A DNA stretch of 64,000 bases from Candidatus Gastranaerophilales bacterium (GCA_944322785.1 CALUPW010000005.1:52899-116898); one strand, 5' to 3'. Positions 17,859-26,738 are shown, counted from the stretch's first letter. Program-made: numbers and translations. The notes: generated by a model not told the origin, from the letters alone.

Positions 17859-17859
17859 T

Positions 17860-17878
17860 TGTTACATTTTTTGTAACA
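17860..17878. promoter_or_regulatory. Palindrome upstream of anmK
   Basis: TGTTACA, five T, TGTAACA: a perfect inverted repeat 15 bases before the anmK -35. It could be an operator or, as RNA, a weak hairpin. Confidence 0.45.
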
Positions 17879-17892
17879 GTGTAAAAGATAAG

Positions 17893-17921
17893 TTGCTTGT
17901 CGTAATACAATTTTGTAGAAT
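17893..17921 (+). promoter_or_regulatory. anmK promoter, leaderless
   Basis: TTGCTT (17893-17898), 17 bases, TAGAAT (17916-17921), six bases, ATG at 17928. No ribosome-binding site. Confidence 0.55.
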
Positions 17922-17927
17922 GTAATT

Positions 17928-19058
17928 ATGCAGGAACTGGAGTCAAAAAAAATTATAGCATTAATGTCCGGAACATCATGCGACAGTATAGATGCCGGAC
18001 TTTGTATTGTAAATCCTGATTTAAGCTGCAGACTTGTTCACGGAATAAATTATAAGTATCCTGAGCATATTCAGGCTAAATTGTTTCAGTTGTTTAGCGG
18101 AGATGCAACAGTAAAAGATATCTGTCAGATGAACTTTGCAGTCGGCAAATGTTTTGCGCAGGCATGTAATGTTATAATATCCGAGCATGGCAAACCGGAT
18201 TTTATCTCCAGTCACGGGCAGACTATATATCATTTTCCTTTTGACGAAAAGTTGGACGGAATATCTTTAAAAAGCACTTTGCAGATTGGCGAAAGTTCCG
18301 TAATTGCACAAGAAACCGGATGTTTAACGATATCAAACTTTAGGGAAGCAGATATTGCAAACGGTGGTGATGGAGCGCCTTTAGTTTGTTTTGCAGATGA
18401 AAAATGGTTTAAACCATTAAAGAAAAATTTTTGTGTACAAAATATCGGCGGTATTTCCAATGTAACGGTTGTATCAAAAGAGCATGCAACATTCGGATTT
18501 GATACGGGGCCGGGAAATGTTCTGATTGATTATGCAGTGAAAAAATATTTTAATAAGCCTTACGATGAAAACGGTGAAATTGCAAATTCCGGCATGATAT
18601 CCGAAAGCTGGCTCGAATGCCTCTTGCAGGATGAATACTATTTTAAAAATCCGCCAAAAACAACGGGACGTGAATATTTTTCATCAGAATATATTGAAAA
18701 CGCTTTAAGGTTTGCACCGAAAGAGCCGAAAGATGTTGTTGCAACTTTAACAGCATTAACCGCAAAATCAATTGCTCAAGCGTATGAAAGATTTGTTTAC
18801 CCGTCTGTTGATATTAATGAAGTTGTTATCGGCGGCGGAGGGGCTTACAATCATGCGCTGATGAAATATCTGCGTCACTATCTTCCAAAACATGTAGATT
18901 TAAAAACGCATGAAGCCTACGGAATTTCAAATAATTTCAAAGAAGTCATGGCCTTTGCGCTTTTGGGCTACTGCACCTATTACAATATAACGAACAATCT
19001 TCCCGATTGTACAGGAGCAAGAAAGCGTACTGTTTTAGGTAAGGTGGCTAATTGTTAA
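17928..19058 (+). CDS. anmK: Anhydro-N-acetylmuramic acid kinase
   Basis: 376 residues, family-typical. AnmK phosphorylates and opens 1,6-anhydro-MurNAc during cell-wall recycling. Visible: N-terminal ATP-binding MSGTSCDSIDAGL (from residue 12), SSHGQTIYHFP, NIGGISNVTVV, GFDTGPGNVLIDY and the C-terminal GGGGAYNHALM. Its presence implies turnover of peptidoglycan by lytic transglycosylases, which fits a Gram-negative envelope. Start choice rests on the conserved N-terminus; there is no ribosome-binding site. Confidence 0.95.
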   Translation: MQELESKKIIALMSGTSCDSIDAGLCIVNPDLSCRLVHGINYKYPEHIQAKLFQLFSGDATVKDICQMNFAVGKCFAQACNVIISEHGKPDFISSHGQTIYHFPFDEKLDGISLKSTLQIGESSVIAQETGCLTISNFREADIANGGDGAPLVCFADEKWFKPLKKNFCVQNIGGISNVTVVSKEHATFGFDTGPGNVLIDYAVKKYFNKPYDENGEIANSGMISESWLECLLQDEYYFKNPPKTTGREYFSSEYIENALRFAPKEPKDVVATLTALTAKSIAQAYERFVYPSVDINEVVIGGGGAYNHALMKYLRHYLPKHVDLKTHEAYGISNNFKEVMAFALLGYCTYYNITNNLPDCTGARKRTVLGKVANC

Positions 19059-19204
19059 ATTATCTTTTTGGATTAGATTAATATTTGTAAAGGAAAATGT
19101 ATTCGGGTAGCAATTTTTATTTTTTTGAGTTATTAATTAATATAACTGAAAGAAAAATATATTTGTTACCCCAAAATTAATTTAAAATTCAAAAGGAGAA
19201 AAAG

Positions 19205-19447
19205 ATGATTCCAAAAATTTCAGGTAGTGATGTTAAAACATTCGTTAAAGCAAGCATGAATCTTGCAGGTTCAGAAAATCAAAAATTAGCTGCAAAATTG
19301 CAAAAAGAAATGAAACTTGCTGATAAAACTTCTTCAATGCAAGAAAGACTTGATTCATATATCAGTTCAAAAGCACCTCTTTCTTTGCCTAAAGAAAAAG
19401 CAGCAGAAGAAATTATTCCGGAAAACAGCATTAACTTTATAGCATAG
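19205..19447 (+). CDS. Small helical protein of unknown function
   Basis: 80 residues, soluble, mostly helical with Lys/Ala/Glu-rich segments; no family recognised. It is convincingly a gene because AAAGGAG lies 6-7 bases upstream of the ATG and codon use matches neighbours. It ends directly against nnrD (convergent, no gap). The upstream 146 bases are AT-rich with an imperfect palindrome around GTTAT/ATAAC. Confidence 0.7.
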   Translation: MIPKISGSDVKTFVKASMNLAGSENQKLAAKLQKEMKLADKTSSMQERLDSYISSKAPLSLPKEKAAEEIIPENSINFIA

Positions 19448-20272
19448 TTAATTTAATAATTTTTTATAAGCAGAAGAAATGTACCTGATTTGATCATTTG
19501 CCATAACGGCAAATTCAGTCAGGTCATTTTTTGCGTATTCGCCTGCAAGGCTATGGAGGTGAACACCTGTTTTTGCGGCATTAAATTCATCTAATCCCTG
19601 AGCGGCAAGACCTGCAATTATTCCAGACAGTACATCCCCGCTTCCGGCCTTAGCAAGTGCACTGTTGGTCTTTTTGTTATGATAAATAGTCAAATCCTTT
19701 GATGATACAACCGTTTCACTTGATTTTAGAACTGTTACGCAGTTATATTTTTGTGAAATTTCTTTTGCAAAAAATTCCATATTAGCGGATATTCTATCCG
19801 TATCAATAGCCAAAAGCCGAGAGGCTTCTTTAATATGAGGGGTTAAAATAAGCCTTTGTGGCAAAACAGGTTTTTCCAGTTTTGCCAGAATATTTAACCC
19901 GTCAGCGTCAATTATTACAGGAATATCCGGAACATTTTTTAATGTATCTTTAAAAATATTTTCAGCTTTTTTAGAAGTTGAAAGTCCGCATCCGATTAAA
20001 AGGACATCAGCTGTCTTTAAAAGTTTTTCAATATCAGTTAAAGGCGCAAAAACAACATTTTGAGTTTGTGCTGCAACCGCATCAATCACACGTTCTTCAC
20101 TTGCAAGAAAAACATACCCGCAGCCGGCAGTAAGAGCCGAAATACTTGACAGATATGCTGCTCCCGGCATATAATCAGACCCTGCAATGTTTAATACCCT
20201 ACCGAAAGTCCCTTTATTTGAGTTTTCATTACGTAAAGGCAGTTCATAATCCATTTTGTCGTATAACCTCAT
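19448..20272 (-). CDS. nnrD: ADP-dependent NAD(P)H-hydrate dehydratase
   Basis: 274 residues of the YjeF C-terminal/ribokinase-like fold. It repairs hydrated NAD(P)H. Motifs: GTFGRVLNIAGS at the N-terminus, IDADGLN, LTPH and the catalytic AGSGDVLSGIIAG. The NnrE epimerase domain that is often fused is absent, so epimerase must be separate. It overlaps trmL by 29 bases and ends a leftward operon. Confidence 0.9.
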   Translation of the reverse strand: MRLYDKMDYELPLRNENSNKGTFGRVLNIAGSDYMPGAAYLSSISALTAGCGYVFLASEERVIDAVAAQTQNVVFAPLTDIEKLLKTADVLLIGCGLSTSKKAENIFKDTLKNVPDIPVIIDADGLNILAKLEKPVLPQRLILTPHIKEASRLLAIDTDRISANMEFFAKEISQKYNCVTVLKSSETVVSSKDLTIYHNKKTNSALAKAGSGDVLSGIIAGLAAQGLDEFNAAKTGVHLHSLAGEYAKNDLTEFAVMANDQIRYISSAYKKLLN

Positions 20273-20693
20273 AAGCTACTATTGCAACCGAATTTGAAAG
20301 ATTTAAACTTCTTTGTCCTTCTTTCATAGGAATTGTAAGCGCATTTTTATCTTTTACATAAATGTCAGGCAACCCTCTTGTTTCCGGTCCGAATACTATA
20401 AAATCGCCCTCTTTAAATTCTACATCCGTGTATTTGCGTGTAGTTTTTGTTGTCAGATAATAAAATGTAGCATTTCTATTTTCACTAAACAACTGCTCCA
20501 TTGACTCAACTTTGTGCAAATCAACACTGTCCCAGTAGTCCAGTCCGGCTCGTTTTGTGTATTTGCTGGAAAGCGAAAACCCGAGTTTTCCGACAAGGTA
20601 AAGAGAAGCTCCGGTACATGCGCAAAGTCTTGCGATGTTTCCTGTGTTTTGCGGAATTTCAGGTTCATATAAAACTATGTTAAGTTTAGCCAT
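20244..20693 (-). CDS. trmL: tRNA (cytidine/uridine-34 2'-O)-methyltransferase, TrmL/SPOUT family
   Basis: 149 residues, family length. It methylates the wobble ribose of tRNA-Leu isoacceptors. SPOUT motifs are clear: EPEIPQNTGNIARLCA at the N-terminus, FGPETRGLP and the knot segment RSLNLSNSVAIVAYE. The open frame extends 12 codons upstream but the family starts at MAKLNIVLYEP, so ATG 20693 is chosen. It overlaps both neighbours, which points to translational coupling. Confidence 0.93.
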   Translation of the reverse strand: MAKLNIVLYEPEIPQNTGNIARLCACTGASLYLVGKLGFSLSSKYTKRAGLDYWDSVDLHKVESMEQLFSENRNATFYYLTTKTTRKYTDVEFKEGDFIVFGPETRGLPDIYVKDKNALTIPMKEGQRSLNLSNSVAIVAYEVIRQNGL

Positions 20694-21291
20694 TAGCTTT
20701 CTCGAATAATTTTTTGCTTTCTGCAACAACCGGTAATGCTCTTACCACACAGAATATAATAGCAATTGAAGCCAGCCACAAGCCTGTTTTTTGAAGAACT
20801 TCCGTTGCCGGATACAATTCATATCCGGGAATATGACCGGCTATTATTGTGATAAATGCTAAGACTTTTGCAACTGCATAAGAAATTCTCATAAATTTTG
20901 AGGCGCATATAAAGTTGCCGATTTTACTTGATTGCATTGATTTTTCGCCGAAAGCCGTGTATCCCTGTGCCAGCGCAACACTTCTTATGCTGTCTGTTAC
21001 AAACGCTCTTGTAACGCATATAAGCGGGAATATTACCCATAACCATCCGAGTGTTGAAAATGCAATCCAGTATGACATTTCAACAATTCTGTCGCCCATA
21101 ATGTCAAGAACAGAACCCAAATCCGATGTTTCGTTAAATTTTCTTGCAATATATCCGTCCAGCCCATCCATTGCAAATGCAATAATAGTTAAAACAATTG
21201 CACTTACACCGGCCCACGTGGTCGGTATAAATAAAAACAAAATTGCAAAAAAAGCGATAAATATTCTTAATAGTGAAATAAAATTTGCCAT
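20686..21291 (-). CDS. CDP-alcohol phosphatidyltransferase family protein (PgsA-like)
   Basis: 201 residues with about six membrane segments. The catalytic motif DG-x2-AR-x8-G-x3-D-x3-D is complete, from DGLDGYIAR to MGDR at about residues 42-66. Members move a phosphatidyl group from CDP-diacylglycerol to an alcohol; by length the phosphatidylglycerophosphate synthase type is most likely, but inositol or other acceptors remain possible. It overlaps trmL by 8 bases and follows the oxidoreductase gene by 11 bases. Confidence 0.85.
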   Translation of the reverse strand: MANFISLLRIFIAFFAILFLFIPTTWAGVSAIVLTIIAFAMDGLDGYIARKFNETSDLGSVLDIMGDRIVEMSYWIAFSTLGWLWVIFPLICVTRAFVTDSIRSVALAQGYTAFGEKSMQSSKIGNFICASKFMRISYAVAKVLAFITIIAGHIPGYELYPATEVLQKTGLWLASIAIIFCVVRALPVVAESKKLFEKANG

Positions 21292-21302
21292 AATATGTCC
21301 TT

Positions 21303-22301
21303 TTACTTTTTCATTCTAGAAAGCGCAAAATTAACCTCGTCGAGTTTTTTAACTTTTTCGCCGAGCATAATTTTTTCAGCTTCTTCTAATATCTGTGTTA
21401 CCATAAAACCGTTATCGCCGTCAGAACGTGCTTTTTTGCCTGTTTCACAACAGCTTATAAAGTGCTGGCATTCAAGTTTCAGCGGTTCAATTTCCAAAAC
21501 GTCAGGCGTTGTAATGTTTTTTGCATTTTGTTCAAAGTTGTCATAGACTACAAGTTTGTGATCCGGAACCGTATCATCAAGAATAGCCGTAGCTTTTGTA
21601 CCTCTGACAAGAAGGGTTACGTGCTTTTTCGGAGTTATCCAGCTGTCTGAAATATGCCCGATTACACCGTCTTCAAATTCTATTCCGACATGCGTAATAT
21701 CCATAATTTCGTTCCTGTCGGACGAACATCCGGTTGCCGAAATTACACGGACAGGCATTTTACCTGTAACATAGCTTATCATAGACACATCATGGGGTGC
21801 CAAATCCCACATAACGCTTCTGTCGTTTTTGTGATAATTGACATTAAGTCTGTCACTTTGTGCATAAACGATTTCACCTAAAGCACCTTCTTCAACAAGC
21901 ATTTTAAGTCTGTTTACAGCCGGATGATACAAAAGTAAATGTCCCACCATAAGAACAAGACCTTTTGCATGAGCCAGTTCGGATAAATCTCTGGCTTCCT
22001 GCGCAACCGTTGAAATAGGTTTTTCCACATAAACATTTTTACCCGCTTCAAGCATTGCTTTTACAAGTTTGTAGTGGGTGTGGCTCGGGGTAACAACCGC
22101 AACTGCCGTAATTTCTTTGTTATTCAAAATTTCGTTAAAATCTCTTGTGATTTTCACACCGGGATATTGTTCTGTTACTTTTTTCAAATTTTCTTCATCA
22201 ATGTCACAGACAGTATCCAAAACATTCAGGTTGTAAAAATTGCGGACAATATTTCGTCCCCACATTCCACAACCGATTACCGCTATTTTTTGCTGGCTCA
22301 T
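21303..22301 (-). CDS. Gfo/Idh/MocA-family NAD(P)-dependent oxidoreductase
   Basis: 332 residues. Rossmann motif GCGMWG at about 11-16, the family EKP catalytic motif in VYVEKPIST, and the MWDLAPHDVSM region with the catalytic His. Close to sugar-nucleotide or inositol dehydrogenases; the PSHTHY and HLLLYHPA segments resemble UDP-GlcNAc 3-dehydrogenase-type enzymes. Substrate not assignable. AAGGA six bases before the ATG. First gene of the leftward operon with the phosphatidyltransferase, trmL and nnrD. Confidence 0.88.
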   Translation of the reverse strand: MSQQKIAVIGCGMWGRNIVRNFYNLNVLDTVCDIDEENLKKVTEQYPGVKITRDFNEILNNKEITAVAVVTPSHTHYKLVKAMLEAGKNVYVEKPISTVAQEARDLSELAHAKGLVLMVGHLLLYHPAVNRLKMLVEEGALGEIVYAQSDRLNVNYHKNDRSVMWDLAPHDVSMISYVTGKMPVRVISATGCSSDRNEIMDITHVGIEFEDGVIGHISDSWITPKKHVTLLVRGTKATAILDDTVPDHKLVVYDNFEQNAKNITTPDVLEIEPLKLECQHFISCCETGKKARSDGDNGFMVTQILEEAEKIMLGEKVKKLDEVNFALSRMKK

Positions 22302-22386
22302 TCTAAATCCTTCAATTCCTAAAAATTATTACGCTATATCAAAATTATATTACAGCGGATTATTATTTTGCAAGTTTATGACCAAC

Positions 22387-22395
22387 TTGTAACAA
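22387..22395 (+). promoter_or_regulatory. TTGTAACAA box upstream of the metallopeptidase-like gene
   Basis: Starts 101 bases before the chosen ATG (22488). A second TTGTAA at 22414 is followed after 15 bases by GTTAAAG (22435-22441), the same spacing as upstream of the next gene, suggesting a shared promoter form. Confidence 0.45.
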
Positions 22396-22487
22396 AAGAA
22401 AGTCGGTAAATTTTTGTAAATTTTTTTTTGAAATGTTAAAGATTTAAATTACAAATGTCGACATCCAACGTGGATAAGGATATTTGT

Positions 22488-24197
22488 ATGCAAATCGAAA
22501 GTCAGCAATTTTTACAGATAATAGCAAGAAAGCAGACGCAGAATGTTGCAGCGGAAGTTGTACAGTCTGTTTCGGCTGAAGCAGCTTCAAACACTCAGGT
22601 GACAAGTGTAGTGGAGGAATTACTTGCTAAAAATACAGAGGCGACGATTTATTCAATTGCGGACGAGGCTGCAAAAACAAATGCAGCAACAAAAACAAGT
22701 GATTTATCTATTGAAACTTTTGAAAAAATTAAAAAACCGGATTCAATAGGGACAGGTATTAAGGTAAGTAATATTAATTACAATCCTACAGAAGACATAA
22801 TTGAAAATCCGTTTTATCAAACAAATGGACCAGTTAATGGTCGGTTGGCAATTACTATTGAAGATTTTTCTCCATCACGAATTGCCAATATAAAACAAAT
22901 TATATACGATTTGCATTTTAAAGACACTGATCCTGACGATCCAGATGTTGATCCGGATGACCCGTCAACTGACCCAACAGATCCGGAAGAACCAGATGTG
23001 GATCCTGACGATCCGTATGTGCCGGAAGAAGATGATGAGCCTAAACCCTCATTTATTGATGAATTTGATGATGTCGAAACAATGTTTGACTGGATGCATG
23101 AACAGGATCCGACAATCTCAAAAACTAAAGGGCTGACACGGGAACAATTAATTCAATTCACGCAGAATGATGACTGGGAAGATTCAAATTTCGACTTTTT
23201 TGGATCTTTAAACCGAATTTGGGACGTTTTGAATAAAAACGATGATGATTATCTGACAGTTGATGAAATTAAGGAATTAGTCGGTGAACAACTTGGCTCA
23301 TCTTCTAGTGCGTACAAAGCTAAAGTTGCAACTTATGCTCAACAATTGCAAGATGAGTTTGACAGCTTGGATCTTCAAGGTAAGCTGGAGTATGCTATAG
23401 AAATGACCCGGGATTATCTTGAAGCTGCAGGATTAACCGAACAACTCAAAGCTCTTGATAGATTGCTAGCGCAAGAAGATTTGTATAACGAAATCCATGT
23501 CGGCAACATAGCAATTGCTGATTTAAACACCCCAGATCGTAATCCAGATTATGAAAAATACACAACATTAGGTGCATATGCTTACAATTGTTATCTTATG
23601 GAATATAATGGAATAGTTGTCAAAATTCCAGTTGCTGAATCAGATAGAGAAGGTGTGACTGCAAAAGATGGGGATCTTGGATTAACTCTAGATCTTAATA
23701 CTTATGCATATGGTGATTTATTTGAATTTATAGATACATTAGTACATGAACTTACACATGCTACTGCTGCATCATATTCAAATATTTGGTCTACAAGTGA
23801 ATATATGAATATAGATCAAGACTTCTTGGATAGAATGTATGAAAGAGGAGCTCTTACAGATGAAGAATACGAATATTATTCGGAAAATATAAATAGATTA
23901 ATTTATGAGGCAAATAGCCGAGGTGAATATATAGCAGATGAAAATTTTTATTTTCATTTTTCCGATGAAAACTTGCAAAGATTTTATTATTTATGTAATA
24001 CAATGTGGGATGAATATCTTGCGTATCAGACTGATGCTGACTATGCAGACAGTATAGGTGCTGATGAATATGATGGCCCGGGGCAGATGACAACAGCCGT
24101 TGATGGTCCTTCAGAAAAAGATACAATTATTTCCCATATTAATGCTGCTTATGACGGAGTTCCGGAACCCGACTGGAAATGGTGGACTTATGCATAA
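22488..24197 (+). CDS. EF-hand protein with HELTH zinc-metallopeptidase motif
   Basis: 569 residues, no known family. Order: helical Ala/Gln-rich N-terminus with no signal peptide, an Asp-Pro repeat linker (about 147-185), an EF-hand-like loop NKNDDDYLTVDE (249-260), then a zinc-protease-like domain with HELTH at 420-424 in a hydrophobic helix context. The third ligand may be Glu509 in DEYLAY. The 3' half has more AT-rich codons than the 5' half. ATG 22488 has AAGGA 7 bases upstream; an earlier ATG (22455) has none. Likely calcium-responsive and extracytoplasmic, by inference only. Confidence 0.75.
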   Translation: MQIESQQFLQIIARKQTQNVAAEVVQSVSAEAASNTQVTSVVEELLAKNTEATIYSIADEAAKTNAATKTSDLSIETFEKIKKPDSIGTGIKVSNINYNPTEDIIENPFYQTNGPVNGRLAITIEDFSPSRIANIKQIIYDLHFKDTDPDDPDVDPDDPSTDPTDPEEPDVDPDDPYVPEEDDEPKPSFIDEFDDVETMFDWMHEQDPTISKTKGLTREQLIQFTQNDDWEDSNFDFFGSLNRIWDVLNKNDDDYLTVDEIKELVGEQLGSSSSAYKAKVATYAQQLQDEFDSLDLQGKLEYAIEMTRDYLEAAGLTEQLKALDRLLAQEDLYNEIHVGNIAIADLNTPDRNPDYEKYTTLGAYAYNCYLMEYNGIVVKIPVAESDREGVTAKDGDLGLTLDLNTYAYGDLFEFIDTLVHELTHATAASYSNIWSTSEYMNIDQDFLDRMYERGALTDEEYEYYSENINRLIYEANSRGEYIADENFYFHFSDENLQRFYYLCNTMWDEYLAYQTDADYADSIGADEYDGPGQMTTAVDGPSEKDTIISHINAAYDGVPEPDWKWWTYA

Positions 24198-24253
24198 TTG
24201 AAATCTTATATAATAGCATTTTGTCTTTTAAATCAATTTTAACTTTCTTTGAA

Positions 24254-24273
24254 TTGTAACAATTTTGTAACAA
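24254..24273 (+). promoter_or_regulatory. Double TTGTAACAA box upstream of the 486-residue gene
   Basis: Two copies, 24254-24262 and 24265-24273, offset 11 bases, about one helical turn. The first lies 101 bases before the ATG. The second TTGTAA (24265) is followed after 15 bases by GTTAAAG (24286-24292), as at 22414. Confidence 0.5.
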
Positions 24274-24297
24274 ACGACTCTGTTTGTTAAAGTTTGC

Positions 24298-24352
24298 CTG
24301 TCAGCCTGCCGTATTTCCATGTAGTGGAACTAACGGAAAGGAAAACAGACAG
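24298..24352 (+). promoter_or_regulatory. Nested hairpin leader of the 486-residue gene
   Basis: Three nested stems: CTGTC (24298-24302) with GACAG (24348-24352), CCGT (24309-24312) with ACGG (24333-24336), and TTCCA with TGGAA (24315-24329). The AAAGGA site (24337-24342) lies in the asymmetric loop between two stems, two bases short of the ATG end. Confidence 0.45.
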
Positions 24353-24354
24353 TC

Positions 24355-25815
24355 ATGGGAATGGCAGCGTCACAAGCTAGATTTTTAGGTTTGACAGCCC
24401 GAAAGACTAATGTTGAGTTCGAAGGTCAACAGATTCACCAACAAAGAACGGCATTGTCTAATCAGTCTGCAAACTATTATAATGACCTGTTAGGTATGGC
24501 TGTTCCGGTACCGCCTTCCGTTGACAGTTATACCAAAACAGTTTACACATTTGAAGATGGTGCATTAACAAATGAAATCACATCCTTAATCGCACAAACC
24601 GACGGAACTTATACGTTAAGTTATCTTTCAAAATGGCAGGATGACTATGTCCCGGTTGCTGCATCCACCAGTGTTATTAATGTTCAGGGCGGACAGTATT
24701 TTGTCGGAGCTACCCCTCTAAGACAATTAGGTCATGTTGACGGCGAACTTACTGTCGGCAATTCAATTACATTAGGCGGTAAGGATTATCAGGTAAAAAA
24801 TGATCCTCAAGGCTACTACATTGAAAAAACAGAATCTGTTAAAGGTATGGTTCCTTGTACATCAGAAGACATAGCTAATTTTGAATACTATCTGTTTACG
24901 GATGATTTTTCATCCGCTCAAATGGTCTACAAAGATGATGCAACAGGCGGATTCTATACACAGGACGATGAAGGCAACAGAACAGATCTGGCTGATGTAA
25001 CTGAAGATGATTTGATTATTTCCCTCTGGGACGGCACAAAAACAGATCCTGAAACTGCAGTTACTCTTGTTCAAAAGAATGAAGACGGAACTTACAGTAA
25101 AGAGGGATACGAAGACGTTACAACCAAGCAATATCTGACAGAAGGTCAGGTAAGCAGTATTACCAACTATTCAGGAGCTTTCGGTGATCCTGTTCTTGAA
25201 AGTATGACACCTGAACAGGTCGATGCGCAAATAAGAGAAGAACAGGCATGGGCGCAACAATTGGAAGCTAAATACGGGGTTCCTGCGGATCAGTGGTATG
25301 TAAGATATGTAACAGATTCAACAACCGGCGAACAAAAACCTTATTTCTATAAGAAAACGGAAATCGACAGTAATGCAAATCAAGTTGATGAAAACGGGAA
25401 TATTTTAAATAATATCAATTGCTATACAATCGGCAGCGATACAAAAGTTGAAGAAATTAAAGCAATTGAAGGCTGCAGGGTCGAACGGGATTCCTCAGGT
25501 CGTTTTATTGCAATTCATATTCCGAACAATGACGGAACAGGTACTTTTACAGAATATGCACTTACAACAAATACCGTAACCGATCAGGATGCATATAATG
25601 ATGCAATGAATGAATATGAGCATGAAAAATACCTTTATGATCAGGCAATTCAAGATATAAATGCAAAAATTGAAATTGTTCAGGCACAGGATAAAAATCT
25701 TGAGTTAAGACTTAAACAGCTTGATACAGAGCAAAACGCAATCCAAACAGAAATGGATTCTGTAGAAAAAGTTATTGAAAAGAATACTGAATCTACATTT
25801 AAAACTTTCGGTTAA
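24355..25815 (+). CDS. Large unassigned protein with N-terminal conserved block and C-terminal coiled coil
   Basis: 486 residues. The N-terminus (MGMAASQARFLGLTARK, then Gln/Asn-rich helix to about residue 48) looks like a conserved assembly or targeting segment. Residues 60-400 are beta-rich, acidic and repeat-like with many Thr/Gly/Asp. Residues 425-480 form a predicted coiled coil with Gln/Glu heptads. No signal peptide, no cysteine-rich or enzyme motif. The layout recalls a surface or filament subunit, but I cannot assign a family. Possible regulation by the TTGTAACAA boxes and structured leader. Confidence 0.8.
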   Translation: MGMAASQARFLGLTARKTNVEFEGQQIHQQRTALSNQSANYYNDLLGMAVPVPPSVDSYTKTVYTFEDGALTNEITSLIAQTDGTYTLSYLSKWQDDYVPVAASTSVINVQGGQYFVGATPLRQLGHVDGELTVGNSITLGGKDYQVKNDPQGYYIEKTESVKGMVPCTSEDIANFEYYLFTDDFSSAQMVYKDDATGGFYTQDDEGNRTDLADVTEDDLIISLWDGTKTDPETAVTLVQKNEDGTYSKEGYEDVTTKQYLTEGQVSSITNYSGAFGDPVLESMTPEQVDAQIREEQAWAQQLEAKYGVPADQWYVRYVTDSTTGEQKPYFYKKTEIDSNANQVDENGNILNNINCYTIGSDTKVEEIKAIEGCRVERDSSGRFIAIHIPNNDGTGTFTEYALTTNTVTDQDAYNDAMNEYEHEKYLYDQAIQDINAKIEIVQAQDKNLELRLKQLDTEQNAIQTEMDSVEKVIEKNTESTFKTFG

Positions 25816-25826
25816 TAGATGGTCGT

Positions 25827-26687
25827 TTATTTTGGAGCATTCTGATAATTTTCAAGCCTTATACCATGAAGCTGTTCACAGCGTTCTAAAAACAGTTCCT
25901 TATCTTCAGGAACAAAGCATTCAGAAAGTTTTTCAAGCAAAGGCTGCGGAAATTCAGAAAATCTTGCCATTGCATCAAGTGTATCTTCATTATCCAGCGG
26001 GTACATATTTCGGAAGTTTTTTCGATAAATGAGTTTTGTTTCATTTATGCACTGTTCTTCGTTGTTATAGGTATGGTCGCCGAGTTTGTAGGTTGTATAA
26101 TTCGTATCAAAATATATGCCTTTGCGTTTTTTGATAAGAAGACGCATGATTAAATCAAAATCAGCCATAAGTTTAAATTTTTCATCAAAATATTTTTCCT
26201 CCTCCAGCACGGATTTCTTAAAAATCATACCCTGAAGTGCACATGGCATAACCTGAAATGCATTATACATTGCAGGCACAAACAGAAATGTATAATTTTC
26301 CGGATGTCTGCAATAGGCCGGTGAAAACAGAAAATCGGAATTCTGGGCTTCAATTGTGTTAATCGCATCATATATTGCGGTTATATCATGGAAAAAATCA
26401 TCGCAGCTTGCAAAAGCAACATATTTACCTTTTGCCCGCATAACACCTTTATTCATAGCATGAAACTTGCCGGTGTCTTTTTCCGTGTAAAAGTTTAAAT
26501 ATCCTTTGTTTTTGTAATCTTTTAGCAGTTCAACGGTTTCATCTGTTGATGCCCCGTCAATAATTATATGCTCAATCCTAGGGTAAGTTTGCAGCTCAAG
26601 CAGTGAAACCAGAAGATTAAATTCATCAGCGTGATTGTTTTCTACTATATTTAATGTCGGTGTAATTATACTTACCAAAGGTTCCAT
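25827..26687 (-). CDS. Family 2 glycosyltransferase
   Basis: 286 residues of the GT-A fold: N-terminal VSIITPTLN, IIIDGASTDET and the metal-binding region AFASCDDFF (DxD-like), with Asp in MADFDLIMRL. It transfers a sugar to an unknown acceptor, likely a surface polysaccharide. The frame continues five codons further to a TTG, but AGAGG sits 7 bases before ATG 26687, so that start is used. Isolated between two lineage-type genes, tail to tail with the 486-residue gene (11-base gap). Confidence 0.9.
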   Translation of the reverse strand: MEPLVSIITPTLNIVENNHADEFNLLVSLLELQTYPRIEHIIIDGASTDETVELLKDYKNKGYLNFYTEKDTGKFHAMNKGVMRAKGKYVAFASCDDFFHDITAIYDAINTIEAQNSDFLFSPAYCRHPENYTFLFVPAMYNAFQVMPCALQGMIFKKSVLEEEKYFDEKFKLMADFDLIMRLLIKKRKGIYFDTNYTTYKLGDHTYNNEEQCINETKLIYRKNFRNMYPLDNEDTLDAMARFSEFPQPLLEKLSECFVPEDKELFLERCEQLHGIRLENYQNAPK

Positions 26688-26738
26688 AAATTTACCTCTC
26701 AATTATTAAATATATCACAACATTCTCTCTTTTCCCAA

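Larger units (their letters stand above)
17309..17927. other. 619-base noncoding region between the WYL operon and anmK
   Basis: No frame long enough to be a gene. It holds an AT-rich left part, a strong rightward promoter (17546-17574), a purine-rich transcribed stretch (17581 to about 17855) with a repeated 13-mer, a palindrome (17860-17878) and the anmK promoter (17893-17921). Confidence 0.7.
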
